Below, piece after piece: positions 19,274-25,707 of a stretch of DNA of 25,707 bases. Numbering within the stretch: the stretch's first letter is position 1; each line of letters starts with the position of its first letter. Position numbers and translations under genes: made by a program. Under the pieces are notes generated by a model. That model searched no databases and was not told where the DNA came from. It worked only from the letters and a program-made list of their open reading frames with translations. Origin of the DNA: a virus; the IMG/VR virus record IMGVR_UViG_3300036823_000044, positions 1 through 25,707 of that record; one strand, given 5' to 3'.

Positions 19274-19725
19274 CAATAGTGCGCTGAGATGCCTTCTAGC
19301 TAGGTACTACAGGTCTTACATGTACTGCGAGGCTAGCGTCTCGATGTCGACGCTTCCGCTGACCTGATCGTTCTTGATGTACTTGGCAAGCCAAGTCTTG
19401 AAGGCCTCTCCGTTGAAGTAGATCTTCTCGCCCTCGCTACGCGTGGCGTAGTTGCTAGCGATAAGCCCCTTCTTGGCGTAGGTGTAGAGCATCTGCGGAG
19501 TGACAGTCTTGTCGATGCCCTCGGCCTCGAGCCTGAAGTTGACGACGCGAGCAGCGAAGAAAGGCGTGATGTTCGACGGGGCCGAAGGGGCTTCGGTCAC
19601 GGTGTCGACGTTCTCGACGTCTTCGGTGCTGACGGTCTCGTTCACGGTGTTCTCGGACATGGTGTTCTCCTCTGTGAGTGATGCGTTGTTGACGAATGAT
19701 TGAGGAGCACCTCAGCGCACTATTG
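19274..19725. repeat. 15-bp inverted repeat flanking the 114-aa gene
   Basis: CAATAGTGCGCTGAG at 19274-19288 and its exact reverse complement at 19711-19725 flank the gene at 19316-19660, with a further TGC match one base beyond. It could be a binding site for the encoded HTH-like protein, or pair within the mRNA. Confidence 0.6.
19316..19660 (-). CDS. Putative HTH protein (114 aa), paralog of the 12923 gene
   Basis: Acidic Ser/Thr/Val-rich N-terminus (1-30), then a domain with ITPFFAARVVNFRLEAEG, VTPQMLYTYAKKGLI and EKIYFNGEAFKTWLAKYIK. The PQMLYT helix plus short wing resembles MerR/excisionase-like HTH domains and aligns with PQMFYT in the 12923 product. AGAGGAGAACACC precedes the ATG. 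It is the first leftward gene from the divergent promoter region and is flanked by 15-base inverted repeats, so it is a candidate regulator of the early/late switch (inference). Confidence 0.65.
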   Translation of the reverse strand: MSENTVNETVSTEDVENVDTVTEAPSAPSNITPFFAARVVNFRLEAEGIDKTVTPQMLYTYAKKGLIASNYATRSEGEKIYFNGEAFKTWLAKYIKNDQVSGSVDIETLASQYM

Positions 19726-19934
19726 AGTTATCAAGTAACAGTTGTTGATTTTTTTGTTTGAATTTGTTTTGCTTATAACTATATTATAATAGCAGAGCAT
19801 GATCTTTACACGACCCGTGGGTCTCACTGGTTGCCGACGGAAAAACATTGGACGGGTGTAGGAAGGGTTTCATGTGTTCCAGTGTGTTAGATGGCCCTTG
19901 TTGAAGCACTTTGCCGTATGTTATAATTATAGAC
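19661..19934. promoter_or_regulatory. Divergent early/late promoter region
   Basis: Leftward and rightward genes diverge here. The AT-rich centre (19741-19790) has TATAAT-like boxes readable on both strands: plus 19785-19790, and minus 19788-19783 and 19777-19772. The right arm of the 15-base repeat (19711-19725) lies in the leftward leader. A GACCC/GGGTC hairpin lies near 19812-19823. No gene is supported inside. Confidence 0.55.
19898..19927 (+). promoter_or_regulatory. Promoter of the packaging operon, probably leaderless
   Basis: TTGTTG (19898-19903), an 18-base spacer, then TATAAT (19922-19927). The small terminase ATG follows seven bases after the -10 box, exactly where transcription should start, and no ribosome site is present. 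The TATAATTATAG core repeats the one at 13493-13503. Confidence 0.65.
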
Positions 19935-20201
19935 ATGGCAGACAAGGAGCTCGAAGACCTCTTCGGAGGCGAGAGCGAAACACCGATGGCGCGAACGAAG
20001 CGGCTGTTCGAGGAGAATGCGCCCTTTGCGGCTGCCGCTATCATCGATGTGATGAACAGCTCGGCCAACGACAACACGCGACTTCGAGCTGCCGCATATG
20101 TCGTGGATCGCGTGCTAGGTCCTGTCGGCAAGGAAGAGCAGCAGGACGCTCTCAAGGAGTTCCTGGACGGCATCGAGCGGCTAGCGAACGGAGCGCAATG
20201 A
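19935..20201 (+). CDS. Terminase small subunit (putative)
   Basis: 88 residues. The stretch LFEENAPFAAAAIIDVMNSS, then NDNTRLRAAAYVVDRVLGPV, has the alanine-rich helical pattern (Rx(L/K)AAxYxxDRxLG) seen in short phage small terminases. Position directly before the large terminase supports this. The ATG at 19935 is used because upstream codons are inside the promoter. It recognises the phage DNA end and loads the large subunit. The 5' end of its mRNA is probably leaderless. The stop overlaps the next gene as ATGA. Confidence 0.65.
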   Translation: MADKELEDLFGGESETPMARTKRLFEENAPFAAAAIIDVMNSSANDNTRLRAAAYVVDRVLGPVGKEEQQDALKEFLDGIERLANGAQ

Positions 20202-20392
20202 CTACCTCCACCCCTCGTCCCGCTACCCATCAGTGGAGAGGTTACACTCTTTTCCACTGGGTCGTGTGCGTAGCAGCGCTCGTGTTCGCTGTCATCTGGA
20301 TTCTGTCGGTCGCTGGGTTGGGCTTCTCGGCCCCTTCCTGGGTTCCAGCGAGCGCTGTCCTCTGTCTTGCTCTCGCCCTGTGGATCCCTTAA
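20198..20392 (+). CDS. Small membrane protein between the terminase genes (64 aa)
   Basis: ATG overlapping the small terminase stop (ATGA). It ends immediately before the large terminase GTG, so translation is coupled across all three. Two hydrophobic spans (about 19-40 and 46-63) are separated by a SAPSWVP turn; the N-terminus is polar with Pro and Arg. No family recognised. A membrane protein here is unusual; holin-like or packaging-localisation roles are guesses. Confidence 0.6.
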   Translation: MTTSTPRPATHQWRGYTLFHWVVCVAALVFAVIWILSVAGLGFSAPSWVPASAVLCLALALWIP

Positions 20393-21895
20393 GTGGGGGT
20401 CGACCGCGTAACCCGGGCGTTCTGGCAGTCTGTCGGTTACAAACCGCATCCGATGCAGATGCTCTACCATGAAAGCCCTGCTCGGTTCCGTGTTCCATGC
20501 TGCGGTCGACGTTTTGGCAAATCCACGATGGCAGCACGCGATTGTACGCCGCGGCACATTATGCGGCCGAATCAGATGATTTGGATTGTCGGGCCAACCT
20601 ACGACCTGGCGGAGAAGGAGTTCCGAGTTGTTTGGAACGACCTCATTGTCTCCAAAGGGCTGGGTAAGGACAAGCGCGTACGTCGAGCATACTCGAAACG
20701 TAGTGGTGACATGTTCATTCAGTTCCCTTGGGGGACTCGTGTTGAGTGTCGCTCTGCTGAACACCCCGAATACCTGGTCGGTGAGGCCCTTGACCATGTC
20801 ATCATGTCTGAGGCTGCCAAGCATAAGCGGGAGACGTGGGAGAGGTATATTCGTCCTGCGCTTGCGGACCGTCGTGGTTCCGCTGATTTTCCCACTACGC
20901 CTGAAGGTTTCAATTGGTTGCACGACCTTTGGCAGCTTGGGCGTCGTGACAAGTACCGGGGTATCTTCGAGTCGTGGAAGTTCCCATCTTGGGCCAACAC
21001 CGCCGTCTACCCCGATGGAAGGCAGGACTCTGAGATCCTGCTCCTAGAGGACACCACCGAGCATGAGTGGTTCCTGCAGGAGATTGGTGCGGACTTCGCC
21101 AGTTTCGTCGGCAAGATATTCCCCGAGTGGGATGAGACACGGCACGTCCTCAGCTCGGACTACAAGTTCATCCCCGGTTGGCCGAACTACATCGCCTTTG
21201 ACTGGGGCTTCACGAACCCCCTCGCGGCTGTCGAGTTCCAAGTCTCCCCGCAAGACGTTGTGTACGTATGGCGGGTGCACTACAAGAAGTACAAGACGAT
21301 CCCCGATCACATCGACATGCTCTGTAACAGGGATCAGCCCCCGGGTTACCACATCGACATGTGTTTTGGAGACCCTGCGGACCCAGAAGCAGCGGTTCAG
21401 GTCTCGACAGAGTTCCGTCGGCACGACATCTCAGTGCAGTGCTGGGCACCCAAGGAACTGAAGAGCGTGTACACGTGGCGAGATGGCATTGATCTGATGG
21501 CCTCGTTCATGCGTCCCGTCGAGGTACTCCGGGACAAATGGGGCGCTCCCATCGAGATGCCGCGCTACCTGGTCTCGTACGAGTGCGCAGATCACATTCG
21601 GGAGCTGAACAACTACAGGTCGAAAGAGCCTATCAAGGGTCAGAACGTCCCTGAACTTGGCAACAAGGTCGAGGATCACACCATCGACGCCATGAGGTAT
21701 GCTCTCCTATGCCTATTCAAAATGGGCGCTAGAGGTCAACACCTCACACCCGCAATGGTCTCCAGCGCTCCTGTGGAATCTACCCCACGCGAGGTCGCGG
21801 CCCGACGGGCATTGGACACGGAAACAGGCTTCGCTCAACTGCTTGCAGGGACCTCGGGGTCGGCAGGCTTCTTCTCCATGGGAGGTGAGTTTTGA
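20393..21895 (+). CDS. terL: Terminase large subunit (ATPase-nuclease)
   Basis: 500 residues. ATPase: Walker A GRRFGKST (38-45); the Walker B region is VIMSEA (136-141), with Ser in place of the usual Asp before Glu. Nuclease: AFDWGFTNP (Asp270), MCFGDPADP (Asp327) and VEDHTIDAMRY (Asp428/432), the acidic triad of the RNase H-like nuclease. GTG start directly after the preceding stop, without a ribosome site, so coupled translation. It cuts and pumps phage DNA into the prohead through the portal. Full length for the family. Confidence 0.93.
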   Translation: MGVDRVTRAFWQSVGYKPHPMQMLYHESPARFRVPCCGRRFGKSTMAARDCTPRHIMRPNQMIWIVGPTYDLAEKEFRVVWNDLIVSKGLGKDKRVRRAYSKRSGDMFIQFPWGTRVECRSAEHPEYLVGEALDHVIMSEAAKHKRETWERYIRPALADRRGSADFPTTPEGFNWLHDLWQLGRRDKYRGIFESWKFPSWANTAVYPDGRQDSEILLLEDTTEHEWFLQEIGADFASFVGKIFPEWDETRHVLSSDYKFIPGWPNYIAFDWGFTNPLAAVEFQVSPQDVVYVWRVHYKKYKTIPDHIDMLCNRDQPPGYHIDMCFGDPADPEAAVQVSTEFRRHDISVQCWAPKELKSVYTWRDGIDLMASFMRPVEVLRDKWGAPIEMPRYLVSYECADHIRELNNYRSKEPIKGQNVPELGNKVEDHTIDAMRYALLCLFKMGARGQHLTPAMVSSAPVESTPREVAARRALDTETGFAQLLAGTSGSAGFFSMGGEF

Positions 21896-23793
21896 ACCCT
21901 GAGGATCTGCCTCACGTGGACCTGAACCAGCTGCTGGACCAGGGATACCAGCCTGTTGCTGTCAGTCGCAGTCCAGGACAAGAGTTCATTGTCATGGCGC
22001 CTGAGGGTGGTGTCATCGAGGCATTCGAGCCAGCATCTACTGCCAACAGGACGTTCATGACTCCTGCTGAGCACAGTCAGATGATGACTGAGCGTGCAGG
22101 TCAGCAGTTGGCTACGCCGCTTCGCTCCCAGGTATCTGGTCTGGCACGCAGAGGTCGTCCCACTACTGCTGATGGTTCAGGTCTGGGGTTCACTCCTCCA
22201 GAGGACACGCTAGATGGGTTCGGTCGCGATACGGGTGAGGTGCGCCCTCACGCTCGTGTCGACATGGCCGTAGGACAAGGGGTGGGAACAGGAACGCCTG
22301 TCCCGGAACTAGGTGCGGAGCTAGGTTCAGCGGTCCCTAGCCCATTCACGTCGTGGATTCGACGTGAATACAACCGAGACCTCCTCGGTATCAAGGGCCT
22401 TCAGGTCTACGACCGTATGAGGAAGTCTGACGGGACAGTCCGGGGGACGTTGAGGCTGGCTAAGACGCCAGTGCTAGCGGGGCAGTGGTCGATGAAACCA
22501 GCCTCAACGTCTACCAAGGACGTCATGATCGCTCGCAAGGTCTGGAAGAATCTGACCAAGTGGATGTCGACGTCCTGGCCTCAGACGCTGACTGAGAGTC
22601 TGCTGATGCTCGACTTCGGGTATTACATGTTCGAGGAAGTCTTTGCTCCTGGTGAGCAGGTGACTAACGACCCTGACGCACGAGGCATGATTATCTGGAA
22701 GAAGTGGGCACCTCGACACCCGATGGACGTACGGGAGTGGTTCTTCGACCGTAATGGCGGTCCGCTCTCGGTCGACCTCTGGACGTCCCCGGAAGGCGTG
22801 CCGACTTGGGAAGGTGGCAACTTCGGTGGCTACCTGACCTACACCAACATTCCGATCAACAAGATGCTGGTGTTCTCGTTCGACAAGGAAGCCGGCAACA
22901 TCGAGGGCATTAGCCTTCTCCGCAGCGCATACAAGCACTGGTACTACAAGGACAACCTGTACAAGATCGACGCGATTCAGAAGGAACGCCATGGTATTGG
23001 TGTACCTGTCATCCAGCTTCCACAGGGGTATAGCGTTGACGATCTTCAACTTGCTGATGCTCTTGGACGGAATCTGCGGACCAATGATAGGGCGCATGTC
23101 GTACTGCCTCCTAACTGGGTCCTCACGTTCGCTGAGCTTCGCGGTCAGCCGGTTGACTGCATCAGGTCGATCGAGCACCACGACACGCAGATAGAGAAGC
23201 AGATCATCGGCGGGTTCCTGTCCAAGCAAGGGAAGACGGACGAGCAGGACCAGACGCTGTTCCTCAAGGCGACGCGCTTTACAGCTGACATCGTGACCGA
23301 TGTGGTCAACAAGTACGGTATCCCGCAGCTAGTCGACATGAACTGGCTTGGTGCCGACTACCCAGAGCTCATCGTGAAGCGCATCGGCGAGCAGGAGGAC
23401 TGGAGGACCGAGTCCTTCACGATCCGTAACTACGTTGGTGCAGGCGTGATCGTTCCTGACCAGCCACTCGAAGACCACCTGCGAGAGGAACTGGGCCTTC
23501 CCCCGTCAGACCCAGCAACCTCTCGACTGACACAGACGAAGTTCAACCAGAACATCGCTCAGCCTGCACCCGACGAGCTTCCAGGCACGCCAGAAGACAT
23601 GATTGCGGCTCTCAAGGATGGCTCGGTCACCGTAGAGCAACTGCAGCAGATGCAGAACGCACAACAGCCTGCAGGAGGTCAGCAGCAGGGTCCTGATAAG
23701 CCAGGTACGCCTCGTCAGGCAGCCCCAGGAACAGTTAAGCCTGGGACTGGTAACGGAGACGGTTCTGGTACGTCGGGTCGTCGTGGACAGTAA
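21892..23793 (+). CDS. Portal protein (DUF935/Mu gp29-like)
   Basis: 633 residues. TTG start with GGAGGTGA upstream, overlapping the terminase stop. Residues 1-160 are Gly/Pro-rich and probably disordered. The core includes YDRMRKSDGTVRGTLRLAKT, LLRSAYKHWYYKDNLYKIDA and QIEKQIIGGFLSKQG, matching the DUF935-type portal pattern. The C-terminus is Gln/Pro/Gly-rich. It forms the ring through which DNA is packaged and to which the tail attaches. It follows TerL, as expected. Confidence 0.85.
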   Translation: MNPEDLPHVDLNQLLDQGYQPVAVSRSPGQEFIVMAPEGGVIEAFEPASTANRTFMTPAEHSQMMTERAGQQLATPLRSQVSGLARRGRPTTADGSGLGFTPPEDTLDGFGRDTGEVRPHARVDMAVGQGVGTGTPVPELGAELGSAVPSPFTSWIRREYNRDLLGIKGLQVYDRMRKSDGTVRGTLRLAKTPVLAGQWSMKPASTSTKDVMIARKVWKNLTKWMSTSWPQTLTESLLMLDFGYYMFEEVFAPGEQVTNDPDARGMIIWKKWAPRHPMDVREWFFDRNGGPLSVDLWTSPEGVPTWEGGNFGGYLTYTNIPINKMLVFSFDKEAGNIEGISLLRSAYKHWYYKDNLYKIDAIQKERHGIGVPVIQLPQGYSVDDLQLADALGRNLRTNDRAHVVLPPNWVLTFAELRGQPVDCIRSIEHHDTQIEKQIIGGFLSKQGKTDEQDQTLFLKATRFTADIVTDVVNKYGIPQLVDMNWLGADYPELIVKRIGEQEDWRTESFTIRNYVGAGVIVPDQPLEDHLREELGLPPSDPATSRLTQTKFNQNIAQPAPDELPGTPEDMIAALKDGSVTVEQLQQMQNAQQPAGGQQQGPDKPGTPRQAAPGTVKPGTGNGDGSGTSGRRGQ

Positions 23794-23834
23794 CACATTG
23801 GAGACCTAAGCCCTAGTGGCACCACGAGGTTTCC

Positions 23835-23843
23835 TGATATAAT
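23835..23843 (+). promoter_or_regulatory. Extended -10 promoter inside the late operon
   Basis: TGATATAAT (TGN plus TATAAT, 23835-23843) lies in the 70-base gap after the portal and 20 bases before the next ATG, with no good -35. It may boost expression of the basic protein and capsid genes. Confidence 0.45.
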
Positions 23844-23863
23844 GGTCAAGATAGGAGCTCCTG

Positions 23864-24193
23864 ATGTCCGTTTACAGCCCCACGGGTTCTGGCAACGTGC
23901 ACATCGACGTGGTTCCCAGAAGTGGAGGTAGGAAGCGGATGGCAGGATACGCAAGTGGCTCTGGCAAAGCCAAGTCAGGTGCTGCCAAGCCGAAGGCCAA
24001 GTCAGGCGCTAAGCCGATGGGTTTCGCAGCTGCTGCGAACGCTGCCGGTAAGTCTTCTGGCAAGGGGCCGAAGGCAGGAGCAGCGATGGTTGCTGCTGCG
24101 TCGCGTAAGGCCAGTCCTGCGGCCAAGAAGGCCAATCCTCGGCTCAAGAAGGTTGCGATGCCGAAGAAGGCCTCGAAAGGCGGCAAGCGGTGA
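23864..24193 (+). CDS. Histone H1-like Ala/Lys-rich protein (109 aa)
   Basis: AGGAG lies seven bases before the ATG. After a 25-residue N-terminal segment the protein is a low-complexity Lys/Ala/Gly/Pro chain with near-repeats such as AKSGAAKPKAKSGAKP and SPAAKKANPRLKK, ending SKGGKR. This resembles histone H1 tails and HU-like C-terminal extensions. It probably binds DNA non-specifically, either host or packaged. Its place between portal and protease is unusual; a capsid or DNA-condensing role is inferred. The stop overlaps the protease start (GTGA). Confidence 0.65.
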   Translation: MSVYSPTGSGNVHIDVVPRSGGRKRMAGYASGSGKAKSGAAKPKAKSGAKPMGFAAAANAAGKSSGKGPKAGAAMVAAASRKASPAAKKANPRLKKVAMPKKASKGGKR

Positions 24194-25335
24194 CGCACAG
24201 GTTCGGCTACTGGGTCGATCTGGCTAGCAAGCAGTTCGACGACGCTTCCTGGGTACACGCACTGCCCGTAGGCAAGTACGAGCACCCGGTGTACGGTTCG
24301 ATGGACTTCACGCCTGATCGGATTCAGCGGTTCGCCGACAGCGTGAGGACGAAGGTTCGCGGCGTCGACCTCGACATCGATTACGACCACAAGGCGCTCG
24401 ACGGCAAGGCTGCCGGTTGGGTCAAGGACGCCGATGCGCGTCCTGATGGCCTGTATCTTCAGGTCGACTGGACCAGCCCGGCAGCGGAAGCGCTCCGTCA
24501 GAAGGAGTACCGGTACTTCAGCCCGGAGTTCGACGACGAGTGGACTGACGCCGCAGGCAAGGTTCACCAGGATGTCCTCTTCGGTGGTGCCCTCACGAAC
24601 CGTCCGTTCCTGAAGAACCTGCTTCCTATCAACCTGTCAGAGATCACCACCGAACCAGAAGGAGGTCAGATGGACCCAGAGCAGATCAGGACTCTGCTGG
24701 GTCTCGGAAAGGACGCATCGGACGCACAGGTCCAGGCGAAGATCACGGAGCTCATGACCGCGCCTCCGGCGCCCACTCCGCCGTCTGACCCGACTCCTCC
24801 GTCTCTGGTGCCCACGCCGACTCCCGAGCCTGTGCTCGCAGGGGCCGCGCTGTCCGAGGCCATCGCAAAGGCGCTCGCCGATCACCCAGGCCTGAAGAAG
24901 CTGGGCGAGATCGAGAAGCGTCTCGTCGAGGGCGAGTCCGCGAGGAAGCTCGCGGAGACCCGAGACCGACTCGCCAGTATCGTCGCGACGCAGAACGGAC
25001 GTCAGTTCGTCCTGCCGCCGGCGATCGTCAACGCTGTCGCCGAGGGGTCTATCCTCTCGGATCCGGCCGAGATGGCCAAGAAGTTCGTCGACGCGCTAGC
25101 GCAGTTCGGCAACACGGGCTTCGTCGAGCTGGGCGAGCGAGGCGGACAGCGTCTGGGGAACGAGAAGACCGCCCAGACGATGCTCACCGAGGCCGTCGCG
25201 CAGACCAGGGCCAAGCACCTGAGCGAGACCGGCAAGGAGCTGGCCGTCGCCGATGCGATTCAGGTCGTGTGCCGCGCCAACCCCGACCTGTACCTCGCCT
25301 ACCGCGCGGACAGCTACTCCGGAAGGGAGGCGTAG
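24190..25335 (+). CDS. Mu I-like prohead protease with scaffold C-terminus
   Basis: 381 residues, GTG start. N-terminal domain: DIDYDHKALDGKAAGWVKD (62-80), EYRYFSPEFDDEW (106-118) and FGGALTNRPF (131-140), the pattern of Mu gpI/phage I-type proteases. From about 161 onward the protein is Pro-rich, then helical and charged, like a scaffolding domain. The protease should cut itself and the scaffold during capsid maturation. An in-frame internal start at 24670 probably makes scaffold alone. Confidence 0.85.
   Translation: MTHRFGYWVDLASKQFDDASWVHALPVGKYEHPVYGSMDFTPDRIQRFADSVRTKVRGVDLDIDYDHKALDGKAAGWVKDADARPDGLYLQVDWTSPAAEALRQKEYRYFSPEFDDEWTDAAGKVHQDVLFGGALTNRPFLKNLLPINLSEITTEPEGGQMDPEQIRTLLGLGKDASDAQVQAKITELMTAPPAPTPPSDPTPPSLVPTPTPEPVLAGAALSEAIAKALADHPGLKKLGEIEKRLVEGESARKLAETRDRLASIVATQNGRQFVLPPAIVNAVAEGSILSDPAEMAKKFVDALAQFGNTGFVELGERGGQRLGNEKTAQTMLTEAVAQTRAKHLSETGKELAVADAIQVVCRANPDLYLAYRADSYSGREA
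24670..25335 (+). CDS. Nested internal start: scaffold protein (221 aa)
   Basis: In frame with the protease, AAGGAGGTCAG lies immediately before ATG 24670 (MDPEQIRTLLGLG). An ideal ribosome site inside a gene, at the protease-scaffold boundary, mirrors Mu I/Z and lambda C/Nu3. The product would be the scaffold without protease. Expression from this start is inferred. Confidence 0.6.
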   Translation: MDPEQIRTLLGLGKDASDAQVQAKITELMTAPPAPTPPSDPTPPSLVPTPTPEPVLAGAALSEAIAKALADHPGLKKLGEIEKRLVEGESARKLAETRDRLASIVATQNGRQFVLPPAIVNAVAEGSILSDPAEMAKKFVDALAQFGNTGFVELGERGGQRLGNEKTAQTMLTEAVAQTRAKHLSETGKELAVADAIQVVCRANPDLYLAYRADSYSGREA

Positions 25336-25338
25336 CCA

Positions 25339-25707
25339 ATGCCTGGCATGGATCACATCCTCAGCAAGGGATACCTGCTCACTGGCGGTGTCGCCTTCGC
25401 AAGGTGGCAGGTCGTCAAGGCCGTCGCTGGTTCGACCATCTCGCCGGCGCAGTGCGCCAGAATGGTGTCGGCTACCGACGCAGGTGTCATTCCGCTCGGC
25501 GTCTGCATGGAGGACGTCGACCTCGCCAAGGTCAACACCGGCAAGGCAATCGCCCAGATCGCGACGAACGGCAACGTCAAGTGCATCTGGGACGGTGTCG
25601 GTGCAGCTCCCACTCCGGGAGCTGTCGTCAAGCTGTCGGCGGCTACGGCAGGTACCAAGGACGGTCAGGTCACCGTCGCAACCAAGGCTGCCGGAGGCGA
25701 GATCGGA
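25339..25707 (+). CDS. Head decoration-like protein (DUF2190-like), 3' end outside window
   Basis: GGGAGG lies nine bases before the ATG; 123 codons to the edge. MPGMDHILSKGYLLTGGVAF..., GVCMEDVDLAKVNTGKAIAQ and a repeated Gly/Ala/Val/Thr strand pattern match small capsid decoration proteins (DUF2190 or gpD-like), which usually follow the protease and precede the major capsid gene. Truncated, so the family is not certain. Confidence 0.6.
   Translation, partial: MPGMDHILSKGYLLTGGVAFARWQVVKAVAGSTISPAQCARMVSATDAGVIPLGVCMEDVDLAKVNTGKAIAQIATNGNVKCIWDGVGAAPTPGAVVKLSAATAGTKDGQVTVATKAAGGEIG

Noticed and set aside
19784-20923. 379-residue minus-strand frame opposite the terminase genes
   Set aside because: Covers the divergent promoter and runs antisense to TerL; no domain visible.
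23872-24567. 231-residue minus-strand frame opposite the basic protein and protease
   Set aside because: Ala/Leu-rich complement of a Lys/Ala-rich gene; no ribosome site.

Overview
The window is part of a double-stranded DNA tailed-phage genome, or an integrated copy of one, most likely infecting an actinobacterium. The evidence is moderately GC-rich coding sequence, strong AGGAGG-type ribosome sites, frequent GTG and TTG starts, very tight ATGA/GTGA/TAATG gene overlaps, and many very small cysteine-rich or lysine-rich proteins. No tRNA, rRNA, CRISPR array, insertion sequence, integrase or DNA polymerase was seen.

Layout. Positions 1 to about 19,660 are a leftward (minus-strand) block of early or accessory genes. 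It starts at the left edge with a recombination module: a DUF669-like single-strand binding protein cut by the edge, a Sak4-like ATPase, and a RecB/Cas4-like PD-(D/E)XK nuclease with iron-sulfur cysteines. A run of unknown genes and a SWI2/SNF2 helicase follow (2,805-6,477). Next are two exported proteins (6,762-8,348), then thirteen mostly tiny genes (8,433-10,477) whose products are lysine-, glycine- or cysteine-rich. Positions 10,487-12,462 hold small regulators and zinc-binding proteins behind a striking array of operator-like repeats (11,027-11,146). A 460-base gap (12,463-12,922) is full of inverted repeats, including a pseudoknot-like arrangement, and may be a structured RNA. Positions 12,923-19,660 hold about 24 more small genes, among them two paralogous putative DNA-binding proteins and a third exported protein.

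Positions 19,661-19,934 are a divergent promoter region. From 19,935 the rightward late operon runs off the right edge: small terminase, a small membrane protein, large terminase, DUF935-like portal, a histone-H1-like basic protein, a Mu I-like protease with a probable nested scaffold start, and a head-decoration-like protein. The late genes package DNA and build the capsid. The left module would repair or recombine replicating DNA. The small genes between are probably host-takeover or regulatory factors of unknown function.

Most promising unusual features: the structured intergenic region at 12,463-12,922, the 10-bp-periodic operator array at 11,027-11,146, a 15-bp in-frame tandem duplication in the helix-turn-helix gene beside that array, the tiny-gene array at 8,433-10,477, the exported proteins, and a probable leaderless promoter for the packaging operon. 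Many small genes are called from reading frame, ribosome site and overlap with neighbours; their functions are unknown.
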